The notes: generated by a model from the letters alone, not told the origin. Counted from the first letter of the stretch, positions 9,319 through 18,753 are shown. The stretch is 64,000 nt of DNA from Oceanimonas baumannii (GCF_002245495.1 NZ_NQJF01000004.1:222942-286941); one strand, 5' to 3'. Translations and numbers: made by a program.

Positions 9319-10386
9319 TCAGTTCAGCTGACTGCGCAGCCAGTCGAGCACAATGCCATAGCTCGCAGGCAACATGGGCTCCAGTTGGTCGAGTGCGGCC
9401 TGGGTCGCGGCAGGGTGGCTCAGGCAAAAGTTAATATGCCCGACCTTGCGCCCCGGGCGCACTTCCTTGCCATACCAGTACAACTCGGCACCGGGCACCG
9501 ACAGCCAGTCGTTGTTGCGCTCGGTACCCACCAGGTTAACCATGACGCTGGTATTCTTCACGGTCGGGGCAATCAGCGGCAGGCCAGCGACGGCACGCAG
9601 GTGCGCCTCAAACTGGCTGATATTGGCACCAGCCTGAGTCCAGTGACCACTGTTGTGCACGCGGGGGGCCAGTTCGTTGATCAGCAGGTGATCACCGACA
9701 CGGAAGCACTCCATCGCCATCACACCCACATAGTCGAGATCGTTCATCAGGGTGCCGAGCATGCGCTCGGCCTCGTCCTGCAGGTGAGCCAGCCGCGCCA
9801 GCGGCGACACCGAGCCCAGTAGAATGCCGTTAACATGCAGGTTCAGGGTCAGCGGATAAAAGTAGCACTGACCGTCTTCACCGCGCATACCCACAACGGA
9901 CACTTCTTCATCAAAGTCGATGGCCTGCTCGGCAATGGCCTGAGTGTGCCAGTCATCGGGAATGGCATCCTGGCCCGGCTCACGCAGCCAGTGCTGGCCA
10001 CGGCCGTCGTAGCCACCGGTACGGCGCTTGAGCAGCACCCGCTCACCCAGGGCTGCGTGCAGATCCTCGGCGCTGGTATCATTTTCTACCAGTTGCCAGG
10101 GCGCAGTGGCCAGCTCCAGCTTGTCGATCAGTGATTTCTGAGTATAACGATCGGCCAGCACGGGAAAAGTATTAAGGTTAACAAACGCCGGGTGGGCCGA
10201 CAGCTGGCGGGTAGCCGCGGTCTCAGGCCATTGCTCACGCTCGGCGGTCACCTTTTCATGGGACTGCAGCGGAAAGGTTTCTTCGGATTCAATATCAACC
10301 GGACGCACATCCAGGTCGAGGGGCATGCCCGCATGTTTCAGCATCTGGCCCAGCTGGCCGGCACCCAGTACCCAGATACGGCTCAT
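9319..10386 (-). CDS. purK: N5-carboxyaminoimidazole ribonucleotide synthase
   Basis: 355 residues from ATG 10386 ([15 protein letters not shown]); the longer frame upstream only reads through purE. PurK uses ATP and bicarbonate to carboxylate AIR to N5-CAIR in purine synthesis. The N-terminal Rossmann-like GAGQLG motif, the ATP-grasp core ([19 protein letters not shown]) and the [13 protein letters not shown] motif are all present. The start overlaps the purE stop in an ATGA, giving translational coupling. Length fits the family. Confidence 0.96.
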   Translation of the reverse strand: MSRIWVLGAGQLGQMLKHAGMPLDLDVRPVDIESEETFPLQSHEKVTAEREQWPETAATRQLSAHPAFVNLNTFPVLADRYTQKSLIDKLELATAPWQLVENDTSAEDLHAALGERVLLKRRTGGYDGRGQHWLREPGQDAIPDDWHTQAIAEQAIDFDEEVSVVGMRGEDGQCYFYPLTLNLHVNGILLGSVSPLARLAHLQDEAERMLGTLMNDLDYVGVMAMECFRVGDHLLINELAPRVHNSGHWTQAGANISQFEAHLRAVAGLPLIAPTVKNTSVMVNLVGTERNNDWLSVPGAELYWYGKEVRPGRKVGHINFCLSHPAATQAALDQLEPMLPASYGIVLDWLRSQLN

Positions 10387-10877
10387 GCATCCTCCCGCGG
10401 ATCGGGATTGCCCAGTACGGTATCGGTCTGTTCCTTGCGGAAGCTTTCCAGCCGCTCGGCCAGTTCGGCGTCGTGGTTGGCCAGCATCTGGCAAGCCAGC
10501 AGGCCGGCGTTGAAGGCACCGGCGGTGCCGATGGCCAGGGTGCCCACGGCCACGCCCTTGGGCATCTGCACGATGGACAGCAAGCTGTCGAGGCCGCTCA
10601 GGGCCTTGCTCTGTACCGGCACGCCTAGCACTGGCAGGCGGGTTTTGGCCGCCACCATGCCCGGCAGGTGGGCAGCGCCGCCAGCACCGCCGATGATGAC
10701 CTGGTAACCACGCTCCACGGCCTTTTCACCGAATTCCATCAACTTGTCAGGGGTGCGGTGCGCCGACACCACTTCCACTGTGTAGGGTACCTGCAGCTTG
10801 TCCATGATCTCTGCAGCGCCCTGCATGGTGGGCCAATCACTCTTTGAGCCCATGATGACGGCAACTTTTGCTTGCAT
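10383..10877 (-). CDS. purE: N5-carboxyaminoimidazole ribonucleotide mutase
   Basis: 164 residues. PurE moves the carboxylate of N5-CAIR to give CAIR, the step after PurK. The N-terminal [10 protein letters not shown] loop, the [10 protein letters not shown] motif with the catalytic histidine, the [12 protein letters not shown] loop and the [12 protein letters not shown] segment are all intact. A good Shine-Dalgarno (CAGGAG) precedes the ATG. A TATAAT -10 lies 57 bases upstream on the same strand (10934-10939). It leads the purEK operon. Confidence 0.97.
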   Translation of the reverse strand: MQAKVAVIMGSKSDWPTMQGAAEIMDKLQVPYTVEVVSAHRTPDKLMEFGEKAVERGYQVIIGGAGGAAHLPGMVAAKTRLPVLGVPVQSKALSGLDSLLSIVQMPKGVAVGTLAIGTAGAFNAGLLACQMLANHDAELAERLESFRKEQTDTVLGNPDPREDA

Positions 10878-10933
10878 GACTACTCCTGTTCAACAACGTT
10901 CAGCATATATCTGGTGGATCTGGGGGAGCGCGG

Positions 10934-10939
10934 ATTATA
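10934..10939 (-). promoter_or_regulatory. -10 element of the purEK promoter
   Basis: Perfect TATAAT on the minus strand, about 57 bases before the purE start; the -35 hexamer is weak. I see no convincing PurR operator overlapping it. Confidence 0.5.
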
Positions 10940-11022
10940 CCGAAAGCACGGTTTTGCGGCCAGTGAAAGGGTGGACAATACCTGACCTAGTCGTTAAGGT
11001 ATGGGCCGTTCAAGCTTAAGCG

Positions 11023-11301
11023 TATAATTTTCAAGGAGGTGAACGCCTTATGATGGGCGCTATAGAAGCTTTACCCTGACGCACGCATCCGTGCCGTCGA
11101 CCGCACAATACCAGGCTAACGCCAACGTCTTTAAGAAGCGCCTCGCTTCACCGCAAAACAAACCGTCAACTTGTTTTCTGAACCCCAGCCGGTTCCATAC
11201 GTCCGTTGCCGTCAGCCAGGTCGTCCAACCTGCACCTGCAATCCGCCTTTGGCGTGTTTGCCCGTGCACGTCTGTGTTTTCTACAAGACAGGGAGAGGAA
11301 C
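11023..11301 (+). promoter_or_regulatory. Leader region of the SSS transporter gene with a 9-codon uORF
   Basis: A TATAAT (11023-11028) is followed by a very strong AAGGAGGT (11033-11040), nine bases before an ATG at 11050. That ATG opens a 9-codon frame (MMGAIEALP, stop 11077-11079). About 220 non-coding bases then separate it from the transporter start at 11302. The leader includes a small hairpin (GAAGCG/CGCTTC near 11137-11151). I recognise no known riboswitch. If the TATAAT is the true -10, the mRNA would start inside the Shine-Dalgarno, so either the promoter or the uORF call may be wrong. Confidence 0.35.
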
Positions 11302-12981
11302 TTGGAACTCTATCAATTTTCCAGCACCACTGTATTACTGCTGCTGGCCGCCTTCTACGGCGGTACTTACCTTATTACCACCTTCATCAAAAAAGAGCAG
11401 GAAGATACCGACGCCTTTATGGTGTCCAACCACAGCGTGGGTTTTGGCATGGGGGCAGCCAGCATGACCGCCACCTGGATCTGGGCGGCTTCCTTTTACG
11501 CCGCCGCCACCTCAGGTTACACCTACGGGGTGTCAGGCCCGCTGCACTATGGCCTGTGGGGCGCGCTGATGATCCTGTTCATTTACCCCTTTGGCCGCCG
11601 CTTTCGTGCCCTGGCTCCCAGGGCCCATACCCTGGGCGAAGTTATTCATGCCCGGCATGGATCCTCCAGCCAGCTGATCCTGGCCTTTTCCAACCTGCTG
11701 GGCAGCATTATCAGCCTGATGGTGAACTTCACCGCTGCCGGGGCCCTGGTGTCAGTGCTGTCACCGTTGTCATTCCAGACCGGCGTGATGATTGCCGGTG
11801 TGGGCGTACTCAGCTACACCCTGTGGTCGGGTTTTCGCGCTTCCGTACTGACCGATTTTGCCCAGCTGATTGCCCTGATGGCCATTGCCGTGGTGATCAT
11901 TCCCGCCGTGCTGTTTGCCATGGGCGGCCCGGCCGAAGTCATGAACGGGTTTGACAATCTGACCGCCGAACAGGCCAACCTGTTCTCTACCGACGCCATT
12001 CTGCACCAAGGTGCACCCTACTTTGTCGCAGTGCTGGCCTATGCCATTGGTAACCAGACCATTTCCCAGCGCTTGTTTGCCGTGAACGAAAAACACATCA
12101 AACCCACCTTCCTGACCGCTACCCTGGGTTACGGGGCCATCGTGATTGGCTTGGGCATGATTGGCCTGATGGCGCTGAGCAACGGTGTTGAGCCGCTGGA
12201 CGGGGATATGAACAACCTGATCCCACAAATGGTGTCCAGCTATCTGCCGCCGGTGTTTATTGGTCTGTTCTTTATTCTGGTGATTGGCTCGCTGTCGTCC
12301 ACCGCCGACTCGGATCTGTCTGCCCTGTCCGCCATCATCATGGCCGACGTGTATGGCAAGAACATTGCCAAGGGCAAGGCCTGCCCCAAACGCATGCTGT
12401 TTATCGGCCGGTTGACCATGGTAGTGGCCACCATGCTGGGCATTATCTTTGCCAGCTTCTCCCTCGATATTCTGGTGATGCTGGTGTTTGTGGGTGCGCT
12501 CTGGGGAGCCATTGTGTTCCCGGTGATCGCCAGCTGCTTCTGGAACCGGGTGACCAATCTTGCCTTTACCTCCTCGGTGATTGCCGCCCTGATCATGTTC
12601 TGCGTGGCCCGCTTTGAATTACTGGAAATGACCGGTGCCGTTGCCATGATGTTTGAACTGCTGGCCAGCATCGGCGGTGGTGTGGTCATCGGCCTGATGG
12701 CATTTGGTTTCCTTGGCCGCCACATTGGATTTATTGCCGGCATTATCTCCGGTCTGGCGCTGATGTATTTCTCCACCGGCTTCTTGCGGGAATATACCGT
12801 GCTGCTGTCTTCTCTGGTGGCCTATGGCGTCAGCACCCTGGTGTGTGTGGTGGTGAGCCTGCTGGATAACCAGAAGTTTGACTTTGAACTGATTAAACAG
12901 CGCGTGGACAACTACGACGACTGTTCCGAGCATGCCGGCCCGGCTGCCGTCCAACCCACTCACCTTGCCAAGGAGTCCTGA
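11302..12981 (+). CDS. Sodium:solute symporter (SSS) family transporter
   Basis: 559 residues with about 13-14 membrane helices. It has the SSS hallmark GSLSSTADSDLSALSAIIMADVYGK (Na+-site helix, around residues 330-360) and an N-terminal ATWIWAASFYAAATSG segment. It resembles the urea/polar-solute branch of SSS rather than PutP or ActP. I chose the TTG at 11302 (MELYQFSS) because GGGAGAGG sits just upstream and the sequence before it is not membrane-like. A 43-residue protein starts 2 bases past its stop, as seen for SSS carriers with an accessory small subunit. The solute is unknown. Confidence 0.88.
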   Translation: MELYQFSSTTVLLLLAAFYGGTYLITTFIKKEQEDTDAFMVSNHSVGFGMGAASMTATWIWAASFYAAATSGYTYGVSGPLHYGLWGALMILFIYPFGRRFRALAPRAHTLGEVIHARHGSSSQLILAFSNLLGSIISLMVNFTAAGALVSVLSPLSFQTGVMIAGVGVLSYTLWSGFRASVLTDFAQLIALMAIAVVIIPAVLFAMGGPAEVMNGFDNLTAEQANLFSTDAILHQGAPYFVAVLAYAIGNQTISQRLFAVNEKHIKPTFLTATLGYGAIVIGLGMIGLMALSNGVEPLDGDMNNLIPQMVSSYLPPVFIGLFFILVIGSLSSTADSDLSALSAIIMADVYGKNIAKGKACPKRMLFIGRLTMVVATMLGIIFASFSLDILVMLVFVGALWGAIVFPVIASCFWNRVTNLAFTSSVIAALIMFCVARFELLEMTGAVAMMFELLASIGGGVVIGLMAFGFLGRHIGFIAGIISGLALMYFSTGFLREYTVLLSSLVAYGVSTLVCVVVSLLDNQKFDFELIKQRVDNYDDCSEHAGPAAVQPTHLAKES

Positions 12982-12982
12982 G

Positions 12983-13114
12983 ATGACCGAACTGACCCTG
13001 GGGGCCTACATTCTGATCTGGCCCGCCCTCACCCTCTGGGTGCTGATCAAGATTTGCCGCGGCGTATGGAAAGACGTGATCGCCGCCAAAAAGGAAAACC
13101 GCGAGCTAGTGTAA
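12983..13114 (+). CDS. Putative transporter small subunit, 43 residues
   Basis: ATG at 12983 follows the transporter stop by one base, with AAGGAG upstream. One hydrophobic helix (YILIWPALTLWVLIKIC) is followed by a basic tail (RGVWKDVIAAKKENRE). Small proteins of this form are annotated next to SSS carriers as a small transporter subunit. It probably stabilises or modulates the carrier in the inner membrane; I infer this from position and topology. The operon ends at the terminator just downstream. Confidence 0.75.
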   Translation: MTELTLGAYILIWPALTLWVLIKICRGVWKDVIAAKKENRELV

Positions 13115-13131
13115 GCCACTGCGGACAGCAA

Positions 13132-13161
13132 AAAGCGGACCTTTAAGGTCCGCTTTTTATT
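13132..13161 (+). terminator. Terminator of the SSS transporter operon
   Basis: AAAGCGGACC pairs with GGTCCGCTTT around a short TTTAA loop and runs into TTTTTATTT. It lies 18 bases past the small subunit stop codon. Confidence 0.9.
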
Positions 13162-13195
13162 TGATCAGGAGGTAATTGAAAGCCCCTGCACCGTC

Positions 13196-13299
13196 GGACA
13201 AAGCACACTGCTTCTCCGACACGCCGTGAATACATCCCTGTAGGCTCCGTCGCGCCATCCTTGGCACGAAGGACACAGCGAAGCAGTTACCCTTTGTCC
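13196..13299. repeat. Intergenic inverted-repeat element
   Basis: A 104-bp imperfect palindrome: GGACAAAG (13196-13203) pairs with CTTTGTCC (13292-13299), and CTGCTTC (13208-13214) with GAAGCAG (13280-13286). The centre holds CGCCGTGAATACATCCCTG and CGCGCCATCCTTGGC, phrases that look like a dispersed repeat of marine gammaproteobacteria, though I cannot confirm this without the rest of the genome. It contains no gene and lies between two convergent genes. Confidence 0.55.
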
Positions 13300-13389
13300 T
13301 CCCTGCAAAACAACGAGTCGCCAGTTAATACTTGGTAACCACTCAGCAAGTTAAACGAAGCGGCAGCGGGGTTTCACGTGATAAGCTGC

Positions 13390-14322
13390 CTAAGCCGCCA
13401 ACCAGCGAGCGTAAAGCGGTATGCCCACCAGCACATTAAAAGGAAAGGTCACCGCCAGCGATGCCAGCATCGCCAGGCCGATATCGGCCTTTTCAATGGA
13501 AGCCCCGATGGCGGCCGGCGCTGCGATGTAAGAGGCACTGGCCACCAGTGCCACCAGAATAAGGGCACTGCCCGCCGGCAGGTTGAGCACCGTGGCCGCC
13601 AGCGCGCCCAGGCAGGCCAAAGCCAGGGGCGCTACCAGAGCAAACAGCATCACCGGCCAGCGCTTCCAGGGCACGGGGGTCAGTGCCTTGGCAGCACACA
13701 GGCCCATTTCCAGCAAAAACAGCGCCAGCAGCGCCTTGAAAGCATGAATAAACAACTCGCTCACCGGTGCCGCCCGCTCCGGACCGTAAAAGTAACCAAT
13801 CAGCACACCGCCGGTGAGCAATACCACACCCCGGCTGGTGAGCGCCTCATGCCAGACGCTGCTACTGCGGCTGGCGCCGCCCTGCCCCGCCAGCCGCTTG
13901 TACAGAGAGATAGCCACGATAATGGCAGGCAATTCCAGCAGTACCAGATAAAGGGTGGTTTCCGGGGCGATTTCCAGTTGCAGGGTCTGAGCATAGGCCA
14001 GCGCGACCGCAAAGGTGCCGGCACTCACCGACCCATAATGAGCAGCCAGACTGGCGCTGTTGGCCTGATCCAGGCGCAGCAACCGGCGTGCCAGCGGGTA
14101 AGACAGCAGTGGTATCAATACCCCCAGTGAGGCCACCGCCAGTAGCTCTGGTACCAGCTGCCAGTGCAGATTGCCATGCAACGCCAGACCGCCCTTAAAA
14201 CCGATGGTGAGCATCAGCAAAATGCCCAGGGTATCGTAAGCCGCCTTGGGCACCTTCAGATCCGAGCGGGCCAGCCCCGCCACAACCCCCAGCGCAAAAA
14301 ACGCCACCACTATATCCGGCAT
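13390..14322 (-). CDS. SbtA-like sodium-dependent bicarbonate permease
   Basis: About 310 residues and ten membrane helices in two inverted halves. It matches the SbtA-type sodium-dependent bicarbonate family (PF05982): the first half contains TIGFKGGLALHG and SAGTFAVALAYAQ, the second FLLEMGLCAAKAL and SASYIAAPAAIGASIEKAD. ATG codons exist at 14328 and 14322; GAGGA touches the first and is 6 bases from the second, so I use 14322. No PII-like SbtB gene is adjacent. The divergent LysR gene probably regulates it. It may supply bicarbonate to carboxylases such as PurK and CarAB; that is inference. Confidence 0.88.
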   Translation of the reverse strand: MPDIVVAFFALGVVAGLARSDLKVPKAAYDTLGILLMLTIGFKGGLALHGNLHWQLVPELLAVASLGVLIPLLSYPLARRLLRLDQANSASLAAHYGSVSAGTFAVALAYAQTLQLEIAPETTLYLVLLELPAIIVAISLYKRLAGQGGASRSSSVWHEALTSRGVVLLTGGVLIGYFYGPERAAPVSELFIHAFKALLALFLLEMGLCAAKALTPVPWKRWPVMLFALVAPLALACLGALAATVLNLPAGSALILVALVASASYIAAPAAIGASIEKADIGLAMLASLAVTFPFNVLVGIPLYARWLAA

Positions 14323-14516
14323 ATTCATTCCTCTTCTGTTTGATTAGCCACACGCACAGCCGGACCTGCGGCAGAGCGCAAAGTCTGCCGGCAGGAAGGA
14401 AAACGGACTGTAAGCGAGTGCCGGCCGAAACCGGGTTTGACAAGTGGGGACATTGTGCGCCGGCAGCGCTATAGTTACCAATAAATGTTAACTGACCTAT
14501 ATATAGATAATCATCA

Positions 14517-15482
14517 ATGAATGTGCGTCACCTGACCTTTCGCCTGCTACAGGTATACGTGGCTGTGGTGCGGCTGGGCTCGGTATCCCGGGCCGCTGCC
14601 CAGCTGCATCTGACCCAGCCCACGGTGTCACAACAGCTCAAGCGGCTGGCTGAGGCAGTGGGTGAACCACTGCTGGACAGCCAGATGAAGCCCACCTTTA
14701 TCGGCACAGAGCTCTATCACGCCGCCTTCGATGCCCTGTCCCGCTTTGATGACTTTGGTGGCTTTCTGAAAGACGCCCGCCAGGGCACCCGGGGCAGCTT
14801 CAGCATTGGCGTGGTCACCACTGCCAAATACATTTTGCCCCGCCTGCTGGGGCCCTTTAACCGCCAGTTTCCGGGGGTGGAAGTCTCCATCAGTGTCGGC
14901 AACCGGGGCTATATTCTGGAACGCCATCGCCACCAGCAGGACGATGTTTATTTATTCAGCCATCCTCCCACCGGTGAGCACACCCTGAGTGGCCGTTTTA
15001 TTCATAATCCGCTGGTGATGATCACGCCGCCGGATCACTGGGCGGTAAAGAAACCACCGGTGAATTTTGCCGAACTGCTCAACGAGCGCTTTTTGCTACG
15101 GGAGCCGGGCAGTGCTACCCGGCTGGTATTCGAAGAATGGCTACGCAGCCGCAACCTGCAACTGAAACGGGTGATGCAGATAGAGAGCAATGAAGTCATT
15201 CGCATGAGTGTGGAGCAGGGTCTGGGGCTGGCAGTGCTGTCCGAACACACCCTGGCGGAAGGCGAACACCGGCTGGGCCGCCCGGTGCTGACCGAGTTTC
15301 CCCTTGGCAGTTACTGGTATCTGGTGTGCCACGGTAACCGTCGCCTGCCCTACCCCGCCGCCAACTTCGTGCACTTTGTGAACGAGCACCTCGCCCGCTG
15401 CGTGGACGAGCGTTACATTCATAACGATCTGGCTGCTCTGCTGGGCCATATCGGCAGCGACGCTCCATACCTGTCGCCATGA
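14517..15482 (+). CDS. LysR-family transcriptional regulator
   Basis: 321 residues. The N-terminal winged helix-turn-helix is clear (LLQVYVAVVRLGSVSRAAAQ, then TQPTVSQQLKRLAEAVGEPL), followed by a type 2 periplasmic-binding-like effector domain starting near residue 90 (GSFSIGVVTTAKYILP). The opening MNVRHLTFRLLQVYVAV resembles the CbbR/CmpR branch that controls carbon fixation and bicarbonate uptake. It is divergent from the SbtA-like permease, about 190 bp apart, the usual arrangement for a LysR regulator and its target. The effector is unknown. Confidence 0.9.
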   Translation: MNVRHLTFRLLQVYVAVVRLGSVSRAAAQLHLTQPTVSQQLKRLAEAVGEPLLDSQMKPTFIGTELYHAAFDALSRFDDFGGFLKDARQGTRGSFSIGVVTTAKYILPRLLGPFNRQFPGVEVSISVGNRGYILERHRHQQDDVYLFSHPPTGEHTLSGRFIHNPLVMITPPDHWAVKKPPVNFAELLNERFLLREPGSATRLVFEEWLRSRNLQLKRVMQIESNEVIRMSVEQGLGLAVLSEHTLAEGEHRLGRPVLTEFPLGSYWYLVCHGNRRLPYPAANFVHFVNEHLARCVDERYIHNDLAALLGHIGSDAPYLSP

Positions 15483-15544
15483 ACATGACGGTTGGCCTCT
15501 TCTGGCTTTCGCAAACCGCTGTAATGTGAATGTAAGGTAGAAAT

Positions 15545-16876
15545 TTAAATCCGGGCTGGCCACCAGCGTAACACTGCCAGCCCCGCCAGTGCCGAACACA
15601 CGGAAGCAAGAAAAATCCCCAGCTTGGCGCTGTCGATCAGACTCTGATCGAACGCCATGTCGGCGATGAACAACGCCATGGTAAAACCGATACCGGCAAG
15701 CAAGCCTCCACCAGCCAGCAGAGGCCAGCTGAGCCCGGGGGGCAAAATCGCAATGCGCAACCGCAACGCCAGCCAGCTGAACAGCAAAACTCCTGTCGGT
15801 TTGCCGAGCACAAACCCCATAAACACCGCCAGTGTCACCGGCCCCCCTAGGTGGTTTAAGGACAGTGCCAGCCCGGCATTGGCAAAAGCAAACAGGGGCA
15901 TGATGACAAACCCCACCCAAGGGTGCAGTGCCATTTCCAGCCGCTCTACCGGCGACAGGGTTTCACGAGCGGCCATTTCTGCCATCTTCAGGGTCTCCCT
16001 GTCCTTGGTGTGTCCGCCCCCACTGCCTTCGCTGTCAGAGGGATGCGCCACCACCTGGCTCAGAATCGCGTACAAACGCGTGTCGCTAACCCAACGACGA
16101 GCGGGCGTCATCAGGCCAAGTATGACCCCGGTAATGGTGGCATGTACCCCCGAGGCATCCACCACGAACCAGATAAGCCCGCCCATCAGAACATAAAGCG
16201 GAAAACCGCGAATACCGAGTCTCGACATGCACCCGATCACCACCAGGCCCAGCCCGGCCAAGGCCAGCAGCAGCCAGTCGATGTCACTGCTGTAGCCGAT
16301 GGCCACCACCAGAATGGCGCCAATATCGTCCACAATCGCCAACGACAGAAGAAACATGCGCAAGCTTTGAGGAATACGCGAGCCCAGCAGGGCCAGACAA
16401 CCGATCACAAACGCCGTATCGGTCGCCATCACGGTGCCCCAGCCCGGCTGGCCGGGCTGGGCATATTGAAAAAACAGATAGATAATCGCCGGCACTAGCA
16501 TCCCCCCCAAGGCGGCAGCGACCGACAAGGCCGCCACTCGTGGCCGGCTCAATTCTCCCAACACCCACTCGCGCTTGAGCTCCAGTGCCACCAGAAAAAA
16601 GAACAGCGTCATCAGGCCATCGTTAATCCACTCACGCAGGGAGCGAACAAGTGCAACCGGTCCGACGGTCAAGCCGACCGGCAACTCCCAAAAATGCTCA
16701 AAAGAAGCGGCCCAGGGCGAATTGGAAATCACCAACGCGGCCAGGGTGAACAGCAGCAACATGGCCCCGGCGGTTGTCTCAACCTGAACAAAACGAGCAA
16801 AGGGATTTGTTAGCCGATCGACCAGTACTTTGGGCAACCGAGTTGTATTGGAGGATACTTTCAAATCAACCTTCAT
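15545..16876 (-). CDS. nhaA: Na+/H+ antiporter NhaA
   Basis: 443 residues with twelve membrane helices after a 30-residue cytoplasmic tail. The ion-binding aspartates are visible in ATDTAFVIGCLALLG and in AIVDDIGAILVVAIGYS, matching the paired Asp163/Asp164 region of E. coli NhaA, with FFLVALELKREWVLGEL upstream. The family exchanges internal Na+ for external protons and is activated at alkaline pH. The loop between helices VIII and IX is longer than in E. coli (insert SEGSGGGHTKDRETLK). The stop lies 62 bp from the end of the convergent LysR gene. Confidence 0.95.
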   Translation of the reverse strand: MKVDLKVSSNTTRLPKVLVDRLTNPFARFVQVETTAGAMLLLFTLAALVISNSPWAASFEHFWELPVGLTVGPVALVRSLREWINDGLMTLFFFLVALELKREWVLGELSRPRVAALSVAAALGGMLVPAIIYLFFQYAQPGQPGWGTVMATDTAFVIGCLALLGSRIPQSLRMFLLSLAIVDDIGAILVVAIGYSSDIDWLLLALAGLGLVVIGCMSRLGIRGFPLYVLMGGLIWFVVDASGVHATITGVILGLMTPARRWVSDTRLYAILSQVVAHPSDSEGSGGGHTKDRETLKMAEMAARETLSPVERLEMALHPWVGFVIMPLFAFANAGLALSLNHLGGPVTLAVFMGFVLGKPTGVLLFSWLALRLRIAILPPGLSWPLLAGGGLLAGIGFTMALFIADMAFDQSLIDSAKLGIFLASVCSALAGLAVLRWWPARI

Positions 16877-16936
16877 AACGGGGCTCCCCGCCAGGGGCGT
16901 GGCTCGTCCGCCATGGTGATGGATTGCCGGTCATGC

Positions 16937-17593
16937 TCAGCTCGCATACCACAGGATCGCAAAGTAATGGCACAGGGTGCCCCCCATCACAAAGAGGTGC
17001 CAGATGAAATGGCCAAAGCGCAGCCTGGCATCAGTGGCAAAAAACACCACGCCCAGGGTGTAGAACAGACCGCCGCCCGCAAGCCAAAATAGACCCGGTG
17101 CAGACAGGGCTGACAACAACGGCCTGGCGGCCAGCACAATCAACCATCCCATTACCAGATAAAGACCGGTGGCTACCACTGGATGAGGGCGTTTTGCCAT
17201 CATATTCAGCACAATACCGGCAGCCGCCATCCCCCAGATTACTCCGAACAGGAGCCAGCCCCTGGTGCCCCGCAGCACCCCCAGGGTAAACGGAGTGTAG
17301 GTACCGGCGATAAGCAGAAAAATTGCAGCATGCTCAATACGCCGGCACATCCGCTTAACTCCGCCCGGAGGCAGCAAGTGATAAAGCGCCGAGGAGAAAT
17401 ACAGCAACATGGCCGTAGAGGCAAAGACACTGGCGCCCACCACATCGGCCACACTGCCGTAACGCACCTTGTTTATAATCAGCCAGGGAGTGCCCAACAC
17501 CATAGCGGCGAGCGCCAGAGCATGACTGATACTGTTTGCCAGTTCTTCAACAGGTGACTGCTCGCGCGATGGATTGGGGCCTGATAAGAACAT
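16937..17593 (-). CDS. TrhA/hemolysin III-family (PAQR-like) membrane protein
   Basis: 218 residues and seven membrane helices. The conserved PAQR/hemolysin III features are present: EELANSISHALAL at the start, SSALYHLLPPG, HAAIFLLIAGTYTPFTL, and the histidine-rich FGHFIWHLFVMGGTLCHY near the C terminus, which together form the metal site. Bacterial members act in membrane homeostasis rather than true hemolysis. It sits upstream of nhaA on the same strand with a 60-base gap, so co-transcription is possible. Confidence 0.9.
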   Translation of the reverse strand: MFLSGPNPSREQSPVEELANSISHALALAAMVLGTPWLIINKVRYGSVADVVGASVFASTAMLLYFSSALYHLLPPGGVKRMCRRIEHAAIFLLIAGTYTPFTLGVLRGTRGWLLFGVIWGMAAAGIVLNMMAKRPHPVVATGLYLVMGWLIVLAARPLLSALSAPGLFWLAGGGLFYTLGVVFFATDARLRFGHFIWHLFVMGGTLCHYFAILWYAS

Positions 17594-17811
17594 GTTGGTT
17601 ACCTGCGCGGCTGGCCAAATGCCAGTGCTGGTCGATGCAGAATGCCTGAAAAAACACGCCAGCCTTGTTTAGCATAGCGCCGGAACCAGGCTCATGCACT
17701 CAGGATACATCCGCCAGCACCGATCACGTACAATGCGTGTATTAGGTACACCTCTGATGGCCTAATGTACCACTCCAGCCCTTGGTCAAGGCAATGGACA
17801 GCGAGATCGTA

Positions 17812-18753
17812 CTAGCCTCGCCGGGCCGCCCTGGGGGTCATGCCGAAGCGGGCCTTAAAGCAACGGCAGAAGTGGGCCTGATCGTTAAAACCCCACTTGT
17901 AGGCGATATCGGCCAGAGTGCGGCCAGGGCCGGCGGCGTGGATCTCCGCCTCGGCACCCTGCAGGCGCATTTCACGGATCCACTGACTAACGCTGAATTC
18001 CTGCCCCTGAAACAACTTGTGCAGATAACGGGTGGAAATACCACAGGCGGCGGCTACTTGCTCGGGGTTTAACCCGGGCTCGCGCATGTGCTCACGAATG
18101 TACTGCTCTACCCGATGCAGATGCACCTGGCGCAGACTGCTGTCATCACTGGAAATAGCGCGGGGATCCCCTTCCACCGCCAGGGCGAACAGTTCGATCA
18201 ACTGGCGCATCAGCACCGCCGCCTGCCGATCATCCAGATAGGCTACCTGGTTGGTAATGCTGCGAAAATAGTCGAAAAACACCGCCCCCAAACCCTGGCT
18301 GCGATCAAATTCACTGAACAGATAACGCTCGGGCAGCCGCAGCCGGGCCCGCAACAGCGAGCCGGGTACCCGAACAACCCATAAGCTGTTGTCCCGGCCG
18401 TATTCAAATTCATACGGCTTGTCACTGCGTTCCAGAATAAATCCGCCAGGCCGGCAGCGAACACTACGCCGCTCCTGGCTGAAGTGCACTTCGTGTCTTT
18501 CGGGAATGGTGATCAGAAAATGATGGTCTTCATGCTGGTTAATATGCTGCTTGAGCCGGCGGTAACAGGTGGGCGAGGTACTGAGAAAGGAAATGCCGAA
18601 GGGGGCTACATCCCAACGCCACAGCTGGCCGTAAAAATGCTGCTGCTCGGTAAAGCGCAGGGCCAAATCAAAATAGGTGTTTCCTATCACCCCACGCCAG
18701 TAATCCTGCCGCTCCTGTACCGGCAGCAGGTTGGTCAGATGGCATGAATGCAT
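17812..18753 (-). CDS. AraC-family regulator of the hydantoinase-like cluster
   Basis: 313 residues. The N-terminal two thirds resemble the AraC-binding-like domain of FeaR-type regulators (GFILERSDKPYEFEY); the C-terminal part is an AraC helix-turn-helix pair (PEQVAAACGISTRYLHKLFQ, then TLADIAYKWGFNDQAHFCRCFK). A strong AAGGAG precedes the ATG. It lies 108 bp downstream of the hyuA-like gene on the same strand, and its likely targets are the hyuBA genes and the divergent permease. The inducer is unknown. Confidence 0.9.
   Translation of the reverse strand: MHSCHLTNLLPVQERQDYWRGVIGNTYFDLALRFTEQQHFYGQLWRWDVAPFGISFLSTSPTCYRRLKQHINQHEDHHFLITIPERHEVHFSQERRSVRCRPGGFILERSDKPYEFEYGRDNSLWVVRVPGSLLRARLRLPERYLFSEFDRSQGLGAVFFDYFRSITNQVAYLDDRQAAVLMRQLIELFALAVEGDPRAISSDDSSLRQVHLHRVEQYIREHMREPGLNPEQVAAACGISTRYLHKLFQGQEFSVSQWIREMRLQGAEAEIHAAGPGRTLADIAYKWGFNDQAHFCRCFKARFGMTPRAARRG

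Noticed and set aside
10940..10965. PurR operator before purE
   Set aside because: GCAAAACCGTGCTTTC looks palindromic but is spaced too widely for the 16-bp PurR consensus.
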